64,000 bases of DNA, taken from the NCBI GenBank assembly GCA_012038135.1, contig JAAVJQ010000005.1, positions 62,001 to 126,000 of the forward strand, read 5' to 3'. A program made the position numbers and the translations under genes. This DNA comes from Salinimicrobium nanhaiense. GTDB taxonomy: Bacteria > Bacteroidota > Bacteroidia > Flavobacteriales > Flavobacteriaceae. The notes beneath the pieces were generated by a model. The model made no database searches, was not told where the DNA came from, and saw nothing but the letters and a program-made list of their open reading frames with translations. Shown in pieces: positions 17,071-25,038 of this stretch. The number at the start of each line of letters is the position of its first letter. Within the stretch, counting starts at the first letter, position 1.

Positions 17071-17178
17071 GTGGATGATGTCGTGTGCTTACAGGGCGAT
17101 GAGGATATTGTATGGCCTCTACTCGACTCCCTCAATGAGTACATCCACCAGAACACAAAGGGGCTTATTAGGAGTTAA
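17071..17178 (+). other. Short possible coding remnant
   Basis: From a GTG this frame reads VDDVVCLQGDEDIVWPLLDS and on to a stop after 35 codons. The amino-acid composition is protein-like but there is no clear start signal, so it is either a very small gene or a decayed fragment of an element gene. No family was recognised. Confidence 0.25.
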
Positions 17179-17256
17179 TAGCGATAACAAAAATAAAAGA
17201 GTAATGATAACAGGAGTGGTGTTCATTCTGGTGCACCCATCTACACCAAGTACAAG

Positions 17257-17334
17257 ATGACACAGAAGCTTGAACAGTTGAACAAGGACCCTATGAAGCT
17301 GCTAAGAAGGAAAATCACTCAACTCTACGCATAA
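17257..17334 (+). other. Short possible coding remnant (basic C-terminus)
   Basis: This frame reads KMTQKLEQLNKDPMKLLRRK and ends QLYA; it remains open some 18 codons upstream of the ATG (GVHSGAPIYTKYK) before a stop. It may be the tail of a lost gene near the right end of the element. No family was recognised. Confidence 0.25.
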
Positions 17335-17399
17335 GGGGAACAAAATTCCCTTCATTTTGTTTATGCTGGTGGTATGTTTGGTCTAAACTTTAATGAACC

Positions 17400-17546
17400 A
17401 TGAACAACACCACACCCAAGAGCAAAACCCAACAGCTCGTCAGCTACGCTGCCAGCATCGTCATTATCGGAGAATTCATCGAGACCATCAACAAACTTAT
17501 TGGATTTCTTCACACCATCCTGTGCGTTGGATTAGTCAACCCATAA
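17400..17546 (+). CDS. Small hydrophobic protein (48 aa), hypothetical
   Basis: An ATG at 17400 opens a 48-residue frame beginning MNNTTPKSKTQQLVSYAASI. A hydrophobic stretch, IVIIGEFIETINKLIGFLHTILCVGL, fills most of it, so it may be an amphipathic or membrane peptide. A TATGTTTG promoter-like box at 17373-17380 precedes it by 19 nt. It lies just inside the right arm repeats of the element. It could be a toxin-like peptide or an accessory recombination factor; no family was recognised. Confidence 0.45.
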   Translation: MNNTTPKSKTQQLVSYAASIVIIGEFIETINKLIGFLHTILCVGLVNP

Positions 17547-17596
17547 ATAATATTATCTTTGCCCACACATAATTTACATTAGCATTTGTGCGACTA

Positions 17597-17618
17597 TTTT
17601 TAAGCATTATTTAAGCAT
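17597..17618 (+). repeat. Right arm-type repeats (TTTAAGCAT)
   Basis: Two copies of TTTAAGCAT lie 12 bp apart (TTTTAAGCAT ending at 17606 and ATTTAAGCAT ending at 17618), in the same orientation as the two copies inside the left end. They are probably integrase arm sites. Confidence 0.5.
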
Positions 17619-17672
17619 ATCGATTAATCAAATTATTAACCCAATGTCTATAAGGGTTAACAAGATATAGTG

Positions 17673-17689
17673 TAATTTTGCACAAATTT
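17673..17689. repeat. attR candidate overlapping a host promoter box
   Basis: TAATTTTGCACAAATTT pairs with attL at 2433-2449. Its first eight bases, TAATTTTG, are also a good -7 promoter element for the acyl-CoA reductase gene starting at 17716, so the junction is part of host regulatory DNA. Confidence 0.68.
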
Positions 17690-17715
17690 AAAGCCAAATC
17701 AGTTCTTAAACAAAT

Positions 17716-18801
17716 ATGGAGATGACAATCGAGCAGCGCAGAAAGAAGTTAGAAGACCTTGGCCGGTTCCTTAGTCAATTCAAAAGATCGGGTATGGAAA
17801 AGCAGGAGGAGGTGCCCCATAATGATCCGTATTTTGAACTGCTGAAAGAGAAAATAGAAGCGGCAGTACATCACAATGGTTGGTTCACTCTGGAAAATGT
17901 GCTTTTTGCAATGGAACGATGGAGTGAAGCTTTAACTGAAGAGCATCTCCAAAAATGGCTTTCGGGATATGATTTTGAGCAGGTGACTCCAAAAACTGTT
18001 GGGGTGATCATGGCAGGTAATATTCCACTGGTGGGATTCCATGATTTTATTTCGGTTCTTGTGAGTGGCCACAAAGTGCTGGTCAAACAATCCTCTAACG
18101 ATAAGCTGCTTTTACCTGTCCTGGCCGATTATCTTATTGCAATTGCTCCGGAATTTAAAAAATCTATCGAGATCCTTCCCGATTCAAAGGATGGGGCTTC
18201 AAAAATGAGAAATTTTGATGCTGTTATCGCCACCGGAAGCAATAATACCGCCCGTTACTTCGAATACTACTTTGCCGGAAAACCTTCAATCATCAGGAAG
18301 AACCGCAATTCAGTAGCAGTTTTGACAGGAAAGGAAGCTCCTGAAGAACTTGCTGCTTTGGGTGAGGACATCTTCAGGTATTACGGCCTTGGTTGCAGGA
18401 ATGTTTCAAAATTATATGTCCCAAAAGATTATGATTTCAATGCTTTTTTTGAAGCCATTTATCCGTGGAATCCCATTGTAAATCAGGCGAAGTATGCCAA
18501 TAACTACGATTACAATAAAGCGGTATACCTAATGAGCCTGTACAAGTTGCTTGAAAACGGATTTTTGATCCTCAGGGAGGACCAATCGCTGAGCTCTCCT
18601 ATTGCTACCTTGTTCTATGAAAGATATGAGGACCTGGAGTCAGTCCAAAAAGAGCTTACTTCCAGAAAAGAGGAGATCCAATGTGTGGTTGGAAAAGAGG
18701 TCATAGAAAATGAAGTGAGATTTGGACAAACCCAGCAGCCGCAATTATGGGATTATGCAGATAATGTTGATACCCTGTCCTTTTTAATCGAAAAAGTTTA
18801 A
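17716..18801 (+). CDS. Acyl-CoA reductase (LuxC-like)
   Basis: Cytoplasmic enzyme of the LuxC/aldehyde dehydrogenase-like superfamily, expected to reduce acyl-CoA or acyl thioester to aldehyde with NAD(P)H. Recognisable blocks are VGVIMAGNIPLVGFHDFISVL, the nucleotide-site region VIATGSNNTARYFEYYF and the catalytic Cys region YYGLGCRNVSKLYVP. The length of 361 residues suits the flavobacterial family, which is regularly found beside serC and serA as here. Its physiological substrate is not known. Its promoter now abuts the element's right end, so its expression may differ from that of element-free relatives. Confidence 0.85.
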   Translation: MEMTIEQRRKKLEDLGRFLSQFKRSGMEKQEEVPHNDPYFELLKEKIEAAVHHNGWFTLENVLFAMERWSEALTEEHLQKWLSGYDFEQVTPKTVGVIMAGNIPLVGFHDFISVLVSGHKVLVKQSSNDKLLLPVLADYLIAIAPEFKKSIEILPDSKDGASKMRNFDAVIATGSNNTARYFEYYFAGKPSIIRKNRNSVAVLTGKEAPEELAALGEDIFRYYGLGCRNVSKLYVPKDYDFNAFFEAIYPWNPIVNQAKYANNYDYNKAVYLMSLYKLLENGFLILREDQSLSSPIATLFYERYEDLESVQKELTSRKEEIQCVVGKEVIENEVRFGQTQQPQLWDYADNVDTLSFLIEKV

Positions 18802-18899
18802 AAACCTTCAGCTTTAGCGGCTTTTCATCCTAAATTATCATTTCATTAGCAGGAAATGCGCTTTGATTTTCTCATATTTGTAACTGTTAAAAAGCAAAT

Positions 18900-19964
18900 A
18901 TGAAAAGACATAACTACAGTGCCGGGCCTTGTATTCTTCCGCAGGAAGTGTTTCAGGAGGCATCACAGGCAATATTAGATTTCAACAATTCAGGATTATC
19001 AATTCTGGAGATCTCCCACCGCAGTAAGGATTTTGTAGACGTAATGGAAGAAGCCCGCAGCCTTGCTTTGGAACTGCTGGGTCTGGAAGGTAAAGGCTAT
19101 AAGGCGTTGTTCCTTCAGGGAGGCGCAAGTTTACAGTTCCTCATGGTTCCTTACAACCTGTTGCAAACGAAAGCAGCATATTTGAATACCGGAACCTGGA
19201 GCACTAAAGCTATTAAAGAAGCTAAATTCTTTGGGGATGTTACAGAAGTAGCCTCTTCAGCCGATAAGGATTTCAAATATGTTCCAAAGGGATATTTTAT
19301 CCCTTCAGACGTAGATTATTTCCATTGCACCAGCAACAATACTATCTACGGTACCCAGATAAAAGAATTTCCGAATACTCCAAAGCCAATGATCTGCGAC
19401 ATGAGCAGTGATATTTTCTCAAGACAAATGGATTTTTCCAAATTCGACCTGATCTATGCCGGGGCTCAGAAAAATATGGGTCCTGCGGGAACGACCTTGG
19501 TGATCATTAAAGAAGATATATTGGGGAAAGTTGACCGTTCTGTACCATCCATGATGGATTACAGGGTGCATCTTAACAAAGCCAGTATGTTCAATACACC
19601 TGCAGTATATGCCGTATATGTTTCCCTGCTCACCATGAGATGGCTTAAGAAGAATGGCGGAATTGCAGGTATTGAAGAACAAAACGAGAAAAAAGCAAAT
19701 CTCCTTTATTCAGAGGTTGATATAAATCCGCTTTTTGAAGGTTATGCTGAGAAAAAAGATCGCTCTAACATGAACGCTACTTTTAATCTTGTCAATGACG
19801 ACCTAAAAGAAAGCTTTGATGAAATGTGGAAGGAAGCGGGTATCAATGGACTTAACGGCCATAGAAGTGTGGGTGGTTATCGTGCTTCAATGTATAATGC
19901 TCTTTCCCTGGAAAGCGTCCAGGTATTGGTAGATGTAATGAGCGAACTCGAAAGGAAAGCTTAA
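18900..19964 (+). CDS. serC: Phosphoserine aminotransferase
   Basis: Pyridoxal-phosphate enzyme converting 3-phosphohydroxypyruvate and glutamate to phosphoserine in serine biosynthesis, also active in pyridoxine synthesis in many bacteria. It begins with the typical YSAGPCILPQEVF. LFLQGGASLQF is the phosphate-binding loop, and the PLP Lys lies in YAGAQKNMGPAG. GHRSVGGYRASMYNA near the C-terminus is the substrate-binding arginine region. It is full length at 354 residues and 25 bp upstream of serA, with which it must form an operon. Confidence 0.97.
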   Translation: MKRHNYSAGPCILPQEVFQEASQAILDFNNSGLSILEISHRSKDFVDVMEEARSLALELLGLEGKGYKALFLQGGASLQFLMVPYNLLQTKAAYLNTGTWSTKAIKEAKFFGDVTEVASSADKDFKYVPKGYFIPSDVDYFHCTSNNTIYGTQIKEFPNTPKPMICDMSSDIFSRQMDFSKFDLIYAGAQKNMGPAGTTLVIIKEDILGKVDRSVPSMMDYRVHLNKASMFNTPAVYAVYVSLLTMRWLKKNGGIAGIEEQNEKKANLLYSEVDINPLFEGYAEKKDRSNMNATFNLVNDDLKESFDEMWKEAGINGLNGHRSVGGYRASMYNALSLESVQVLVDVMSELERKA

Positions 19965-19989
19965 TTCAAAATATTTCTAAATCCCAATC

Positions 19990-20946
19990 ATGAAGATTTT
20001 AGCGAACGATGGTATTGCTCCCGGCGGAAAACAACAGCTGGAAGCTGCCGGATTTGAAGTAATTACTACAAAAGTTGCTCAGGAACAATTGATCAACTAC
20101 ATCAATGAAAATAAAATAGACGCCGTTATAGTGCGCAGTGCCACCAAGGTGCGGAAAGATCTTATGGACGCCTGCCCTACCCTTAAGGTAATAGGCCGTG
20201 CAGGAGTTGGTATGGACAATATAGATGTGGAATACGCCCGCAGTAAAGGCTTAAAGGTTTTTAATACTCCTGCCGCATCTTCGGCTTCTGTAGCCGAATT
20301 GGTTTTCGCTCACCTTTTTGGAGCTGTCCGCTTTTTACATGATGCGAACAGGAATATGCCTCTGGAAGGTGATTCCAGGTTCAAGGAGCTTAAAAAGAAT
20401 TATGCCGGAGGTCGGGAACTAAGAGGAAAAACCCTTGGGATCATCGGGTTTGGAAGGATTGGCCAGGAAGTGGCAAAAATAGGATTGGGTGTTGGAATGA
20501 ATGTGATCGCCTGCTCCAGCTCTTCTGAAGAAAAGGAAGTCAATGTTACTCTTGAGTTCTTTAACGGCCAAACTGTGGATCTTCCGGTAAAAAAATTACC
20601 AATGGAGGAACTTATTGCAGAAGCCGATTTTATTACGCTGCATATTCCGTCACAAAAAGAACCTGTCATAGGAAAAAAGGAATTTGAACAAATGAAAGAT
20701 GGCGTGGGAATCATTAATGCCGCACGAGGCGGAGTAATTGATGAAGTTGCACTTATAGAGGCCTTGGAAGATGGAAAGCTTTCCTTTGCTGCTCTTGACA
20801 CTTTCGACAATGAGCCTACTCCTGCTTTAAAAGTGCTTATGAATGGAAGGGTTTCTTTAAGTCCGCATATTGGTGCAGCTACAAATGAAGCACAGGAAAG
20901 GATAGGAAAAGAACTTGCAGACAACCTGATCGACCTTTTAAAATAG
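19990..20946 (+). CDS. serA: D-3-phosphoglycerate dehydrogenase (short form)
   Basis: NAD-dependent 2-hydroxyacid dehydrogenase catalysing the first step of serine synthesis. Motifs are VIGRAGVGMDNID, the dinucleotide fold LGIIGFGRIGQEV, the catalytic Arg region INAARGGVIDE, and the Glu/His pair in FDNEP and SPHIGAATNEAQ. At 318 residues it lacks the C-terminal ACT domain, so the usual allosteric serine inhibition is not expected. The assignment to serA over other hydroxyacid dehydrogenases rests on its position directly after serC. Confidence 0.93.
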   Translation: MKILANDGIAPGGKQQLEAAGFEVITTKVAQEQLINYINENKIDAVIVRSATKVRKDLMDACPTLKVIGRAGVGMDNIDVEYARSKGLKVFNTPAASSASVAELVFAHLFGAVRFLHDANRNMPLEGDSRFKELKKNYAGGRELRGKTLGIIGFGRIGQEVAKIGLGVGMNVIACSSSSEEKEVNVTLEFFNGQTVDLPVKKLPMEELIAEADFITLHIPSQKEPVIGKKEFEQMKDGVGIINAARGGVIDEVALIEALEDGKLSFAALDTFDNEPTPALKVLMNGRVSLSPHIGAATNEAQERIGKELADNLIDLLK

Positions 20947-20969
20947 ATCAAGATTTTTGAGACTGCTCT

Positions 20970-21002
20970 AAAAAATGCTTCTGTCAATAGAAGCATTTTT
21001 TT
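20970..21002 (+). terminator. Intrinsic terminator after serCA
   Basis: AAAAATGCTTCT and AGAAGCATTTTT form a 12-bp stem with a 6-nt loop and a T-rich tail. Confidence 0.88.
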
Positions 21003-21124
21003 ATTTATTCTATTGACCTGCAGCGGAATACTCCATTGATTGGCTCGGTTTTTGGACAATTATAATTTGGAGAAACGGCAGGCGTAATCTGCTGAAAAAA
21101 TGTTCTTAAATAAAGATCTCATTG

Positions 21125-21553
21125 ATGAAATATCTTTTCTACACATTGTTTTTGGGAGTGCTGATCTACAGCTGCTCCTCTACCCGGGACCGGCAAATTC
21201 AGGATACTGCAACAGTAGCTGCAGAAAGTGATACCGTGAGAATAGCAAATGACAGCCTTGAATATGAGATCATTATTATTGATCCGGGCTTCTCTTATTT
21301 TCTGAATGCTGTGGCACAACCCGAAGGTTATCATTCGCTGGATTATCTTGAAAATAAGAACCAATTCCTTGTTGCCGACTATAACGCCCGGGTACGGCAG
21401 CCCTATAGGTATGATCCTAACATCTATGAAATGGAGATCAATTATGACCCAAAAATCGATTACGGTTATGACGTAAATTACAAGCTTTATAACTACTTTG
21501 TTTATCTTTCCCGAAAGTATAATCAAAGATTCTCTGTTCCTACCCGATTATAA
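21125..21553 (+). CDS. DUF6146-family lipoprotein
   Basis: Conserved flavobacterial lipoprotein of unknown function. The signal sequence MKYLFYTLFLGVLIYSCSS contains a lipobox ending at Cys. The remainder has the family segments YEIIIIDPGFSYFLNAVAQP and YDPKIDYGYDVNYKLYNYFVYLSRKYNQRF, and it is rich in Tyr and Asp. The start at 21125 is used because the preceding in-frame codon is a TTG without support. It stands alone between the serCA terminator and the next promoter. The family assignment is by recall of the pattern. Confidence 0.78.
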   Translation: MKYLFYTLFLGVLIYSCSSTRDRQIQDTATVAAESDTVRIANDSLEYEIIIIDPGFSYFLNAVAQPEGYHSLDYLENKNQFLVADYNARVRQPYRYDPNIYEMEINYDPKIDYGYDVNYKLYNYFVYLSRKYNQRFSVPTRL

Positions 21554-21603
21554 ATGTTCATATTAAGGCTTTAACAGGAAAGAACTTAATCCTTTTTTCT
21601 TTT

Positions 21604-21611
21604 TATATTTG
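21604..21611 (+). promoter_or_regulatory. Promoter box immediately before the DUF6787 gene
   Basis: TATATTTG fits TAnnTTTG and ends only 4 nt before the ATG at 21616, which would put the transcription start on or beside the start codon (leaderless mRNA). Confidence 0.5.
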
Positions 21612-21615
21612 CGGC

Positions 21616-21936
21616 ATGAATAAATTGAAAAAACGCTGGGGGATTTCTTCTAACTGGCAGATTTTAATTATCCTAACGGTCTTTGCACTAACAGGCTCAT
21701 CTTCGTTGGTTGTGGCAAACCCCATCCTGGAATTCATTGGTCTTACCCGTACAAGTTTTTCTTCAGAATTTCTTTGGGGCGGCCTTAGCTATCATTCGTT
21801 AAGACTTTTAATGGTCTTTCCTGTTTACCAGGTGCTTTTGGTAGCCTACGGCTGGATCTTTGGGCAATTTGAGTTCTTCTGGCAGTTTGAAAAAAATATG
21901 TTATCCCGAATGGGGTTTGCTAAAATCCTGAAATAA
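21616..21936 (+). CDS. DUF6787-family small membrane protein
   Basis: A 106-residue inner-membrane protein conserved in flavobacteria. It begins with a basic N-terminus, MNKLKKRWGISSNWQ, then a first helix, ILIILTVFALTGSSSLVV. A second hydrophobic region, LRLLMVFPVYQVLLVAYGWIFG, is followed by the family tail QFEFFWQFEKNMLSRMGF. Function is unknown. It lies 7 bp before the His-rich small gene and upstream of the TonB receptor, so all three may be cotranscribed. Confidence 0.82.
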   Translation: MNKLKKRWGISSNWQILIILTVFALTGSSSLVVANPILEFIGLTRTSFSSEFLWGGLSYHSLRLLMVFPVYQVLLVAYGWIFGQFEFFWQFEKNMLSRMGFAKILK

Positions 21937-21943
21937 TTTATCC

Positions 21944-22261
21944 ATGAAATTGTGGCAAAAAATGTTTCTTATTGCTTTTGCAGGATTGATCATCTTTCCT
22001 TCAGCAGTAGAACTTGCCCATGTTTTTTCAGGACATAAACATGATTTCTGTAATCACTATGCCGAGTCTCATTTTCATGAGAACAACATTGATTGTGAGC
22101 TTTTCGACTTTCAGAAAAATTCTTTTTCCTTTCCTCCACTCTATTCCTGGTCTCCCCGGGTTCCGGAAGCTTCTTTATATCCAATAAGAAGGGAGTACAT
22201 TTCCGTAAGTACGTTTCCAAAACTGCATTTTTCCCTTCGTGCTCCTCCGGCCGGAGTTTGA
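21944..22261 (+). CDS. Small His-rich exported protein preceding the TonB receptor
   Basis: Hypothetical 105-residue protein. An N-terminal hydrophobic helix (MFLIAFAGLIIFPSAVELAHV) is followed by a cluster of His and Cys (SGHKHDFCNHYAESHFHENNIDC) able to bind a transition metal; the C-terminus is rich in Pro and Ser. It sits directly before a TonB-dependent receptor whose extracellular part is also His/Glu rich, suggesting a shared metal substrate. No family name was recognised. Confidence 0.65.
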   Translation: MKLWQKMFLIAFAGLIIFPSAVELAHVFSGHKHDFCNHYAESHFHENNIDCELFDFQKNSFSFPPLYSWSPRVPEASLYPIRREYISVSTFPKLHFSLRAPPAGV

Positions 22262-22315
22262 TGCGAATTTGAGAGAAGCAGTCGCTTCAGTTTTACAACG
22301 TACTTAAAAATACCC

Positions 22316-24571
22316 ATGAAAAACATCATTTTTGGGCTGCTATTTCTGGCAGGCAGCAATATTTATAGCCAAAACTCCATTAAAGGAACGGTTGTAAATG
22401 AGGAAACAAATCAACCTGTAATTGGCGCTACAGTGCAGGTTCTTAAACCCGAAAGAAATACTATTACAGATCTAACCGGGAAATTCATTATTGAAGATCT
22501 ATCGCAGGGAAGCTACGACCTGGTGATCTCTTTTCTCGGTTTTGGTACCCAAACTATAAAGGTCGAAATTCCTCTTCAGGAAGATCTCATTGTTAATCTC
22601 TCTCCTACTGCCATTGAAATGGAAGAGGTCATTATTTCAACTCCTTTTCACCAGCTTCAAAGCGAGAATGTCATGAAAGTGGAAAGGGTCACTATGGAAG
22701 GCTTGCAGCGTACCGGAGGGAACAGGATCACAGATGGGATCACCCAAATTGCAGGAGTAGAAACTATTACCACGGGTTCTTCGATTGGAAAACCAGTGAT
22801 TCGGGGGCTTAGTTCAAACCGGGTACTGGTATATGCACAGGGGGTGAGGCTGGAGAATCAGCAGTTTGGGGATGAGCATGGGTTAGGGTTAAGCAGTTCG
22901 GGAATAGAAAGTGTCGAGGTTATAAAAGGTCCGGCATCTTTGCTTTACGGCAGTGACGCCCTTGGTGGTGTACTTTATCTTAATCCGGAAAGATTTGCCC
23001 CTGCAGATTCAACGATTGTTGATGGAGAGACTTCGTACTATTCAAATACTGAAGGATTTGAAGCCAACGCCGGAGTAAAAACTTCAGGTGAAAAACTTAA
23101 ATTCCTTTTCCGCGGAAATTTTGCAAGCCATGTAGATTATGAAACGGGAGACGGTGAAAGAGTAACCAATACCCGATTTACCGAATATGATCTTAAAACC
23201 GGATTGGGCTTCAGAAATAACAGCTACAAAGGGGATCTGCGATATAATTTAAACAGCAATACTTCGGGCATTCCCGAAGAGATTGGCCGGCAAAGCACTT
23301 CAAGGACAAAACTTGAACCTTATCAACAGGTAGCCAATCACATCCTTAGCTTTGACAACTCTTTTTATTTTGACGAATCGAGCCTGGATGTGAAGCTTGG
23401 ATATCTTTTCAATAATCGCAAGGAATTTGAGGAGGCTCCTCATGAAGAGGAAACGGAGGAAGAGCATGAAGAACACGAAAATGAAGAAGGAGGGCCTGCC
23501 CTCGAAATGCATCTGAACACCCTAAACTATGATATAAAATATCATTTCCCCGACCGCGGAAAATTCGAAACAATAATCGGCCTGCAGGGAATGTTCCAGT
23601 CCAATAAAAATCTTGCTGAAGAAATATTGATTCCCGATGCAACCACCACAGACATTGGTCTTCTTGGAACCACGCATTACCACCTCGAAAAAGTAGATTT
23701 TCAGGCGGGATTAAGATATGATTTCAGGAGAATTTCTGCGGAAGCTTATGAAAATCATGAGGCTGAAACCGAAGTTGCGGCTCTTAACAGGAATTTCAAC
23801 AGCTATAATGGAGCTTTGGGAGTAAAAGTGGATATAACATCACGTTTTACCGGAAGATTGAATCTTGCGAGCGGCTTCAGGGCACCCAATCTTGCCGAAC
23901 TCACTTCCTATGGCAGCCACCATGGCACCAACCGATTTGAAATAGGGAATTCTGCTCTCGATAATGAGCAGAATTATCAACTGGACCTGGCTCTGGAATT
24001 CAGGAATGAACACTTTGAAATGTTCACCAATGCCTTCTACAACACCATTAATAATTATATTTTTCTGGTTCCCACAGGAGAATTCATAAATGAAGATCCT
24101 GTTTTCGAGTATCAGCAAAATGATGCAGAGCTGTATGGAGGGGAAGCCGGGATTCATATACATCCACACCCCCTGGATTGGCTTCATTTTGAAAGCAATT
24201 ACGAACTGGTAATAGGAAAACAGGATAACGGGGAATACTTACCTCTTATTCCTGCACAATCTGTCTTAAATACTTTTTGGGTAGAACTTCCGGAAAATGA
24301 CGTTTTTAAGGAGGGTTATGCCAGCCTTAGTTTAAAGAGCGTTTTTGAACAAAACAGAACTGGATATTTTGAATCTGAAACTTCAGGTTATTCTCTTCTA
24401 AATGCCGGGATTGGCACCTCGGTAGTTATGGATAGGGCTTTGCTCAACTTCAGGATCACCGGGATGAATCTGCTGAACAAGACCTATATTTCTCACCTCT
24501 CAAGATTAAAACCCGAAGGAATTCCTAACATGGGAAGAAATATCACGCTAAGCGCAGGAATAAGGTTTTAA
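22316..24571 (+). CDS. TonB-dependent outer-membrane receptor, possibly metal-linked
   Basis: Outer-membrane beta-barrel transporter powered by TonB. The signal peptide ends near YSQN. A carboxypeptidase-like regulatory domain (about 25-105) is followed by the plug (about 120-220, with IRGLSSNRVLVYAQGVRLE and GPASLLYGSDALGGV) and the barrel, which ends in aromatic IRF. A loop near residue 375 carries EEAPHEEETEEEHEEHENEE, a His/Glu cluster like those of zinc receptors such as ZnuD. With the His-rich protein upstream, uptake of zinc or another divalent metal is plausible. It is 751 residues long and followed by a terminator. Confidence 0.9.
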   Translation: MKNIIFGLLFLAGSNIYSQNSIKGTVVNEETNQPVIGATVQVLKPERNTITDLTGKFIIEDLSQGSYDLVISFLGFGTQTIKVEIPLQEDLIVNLSPTAIEMEEVIISTPFHQLQSENVMKVERVTMEGLQRTGGNRITDGITQIAGVETITTGSSIGKPVIRGLSSNRVLVYAQGVRLENQQFGDEHGLGLSSSGIESVEVIKGPASLLYGSDALGGVLYLNPERFAPADSTIVDGETSYYSNTEGFEANAGVKTSGEKLKFLFRGNFASHVDYETGDGERVTNTRFTEYDLKTGLGFRNNSYKGDLRYNLNSNTSGIPEEIGRQSTSRTKLEPYQQVANHILSFDNSFYFDESSLDVKLGYLFNNRKEFEEAPHEEETEEEHEEHENEEGGPALEMHLNTLNYDIKYHFPDRGKFETIIGLQGMFQSNKNLAEEILIPDATTTDIGLLGTTHYHLEKVDFQAGLRYDFRRISAEAYENHEAETEVAALNRNFNSYNGALGVKVDITSRFTGRLNLASGFRAPNLAELTSYGSHHGTNRFEIGNSALDNEQNYQLDLALEFRNEHFEMFTNAFYNTINNYIFLVPTGEFINEDPVFEYQQNDAELYGGEAGIHIHPHPLDWLHFESNYELVIGKQDNGEYLPLIPAQSVLNTFWVELPENDVFKEGYASLSLKSVFEQNRTGYFESETSGYSLLNAGIGTSVVMDRALLNFRITGMNLLNKTYISHLSRLKPEGIPNMGRNITLSAGIRF

Positions 24572-24630
24572 TCAAAGAAATATCTTCAGAAGACAAATCC
24601 TGAAAAAAGATAATCTCAAAAGTGGAATTA

Positions 24631-24664
24631 AAAAAGCCGGTTGCACTTCAGCAACCGGCTTTTT
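24631..24664. terminator. Bidirectional terminator between TonB receptor and small membrane protein
   Basis: AAAAAGCCGGTTGC and GCAACCGGCTTTTT form a perfect 14-bp stem with a 6-nt loop, with A and T runs at both sides, between convergent genes. Confidence 0.93.
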
Positions 24665-24689
24665 GTTATTCTATATTCAGTTTGTTGAT

Positions 24690-24995
24690 CTAACTCCTAA
24701 CCCTGATGGGTTGTAGCTGCCCGTAATCTTCATCCTTTTGCCACACAAAAGTGTACAGCCACATTAAAGTAAAGGTTGGAATAATATCGCTAAAAGGTAG
24801 TATCTCTTCCAGGAATACGATCACAGAACCTAATTTACCTTTTTTACCGGGATACATGGCAGCCATTTTTTTAGCTGCATATGGCGCCCACAACAGGTCA
24901 AGAAATCCACCTATTAAAGGTACCGCACCACTCGCCATACCAATGGCGTCATAAACCAGGCCTTGGATCAATAACTTTTTCTTTCCGGTGTTCAT
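24690..24995 (-). CDS. Small membrane protein (DUF4112-like)
   Basis: Protein of about 101 residues with two hydrophobic segments, YDAIGMASGAVPLIGGFLDLLWAP and ILPFSDIIPTFTLMWLYTF, and a basic linker between them. The pattern loosely recalls DUF4112 membrane proteins, but I am not certain. I prefer the start at 24995 because a strongly purine-rich stretch precedes it; an upstream ATG at 25034 is also possible and would add 13 residues. It lies just downstream of msrA on the same strand. Confidence 0.65.
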   Translation of the reverse strand: MNTGKKKLLIQGLVYDAIGMASGAVPLIGGFLDLLWAPYAAKKMAAMYPGKKGKLGSVIVFLEEILPFSDIIPTFTLMWLYTFVWQKDEDYGQLQPIRVRS

Positions 24996-25038
24996 CTTTT
25001 TTCTTTTTCCTTTAATTAGCAATAAAAGTGCCATTTTT

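Larger units (their letters stand above)
2433..17689. mobile_element. Integrated genetic element (integrase, mer, type I RM, plasmid-like module)
   Basis: A 15.3-kb insertion between two core genes that would otherwise be divergent neighbours. Supporting signs are a 13-bp identical direct repeat at its ends, a tyrosine integrase gene next to the left end reading inward, arm-type repeats near both ends, and cargo typical of accessory DNA. It carries no recognisable conjugation genes, so it looks like an integrated plasmid or a mobilisable element rather than a full ICE. The element also encodes a serine recombinase and an iteron-like array, which fits an episomal phase. The boundaries rest on the repeat and on the core gene order. 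Confidence 0.82.

Noticed and set aside
17036..17260. 74-codon frame after the wHTH gene
   Set aside because: It begins inside the terminator tail and its translation is unlike a protein; alternative frames in the same stretch look more coding-like, though weakly.
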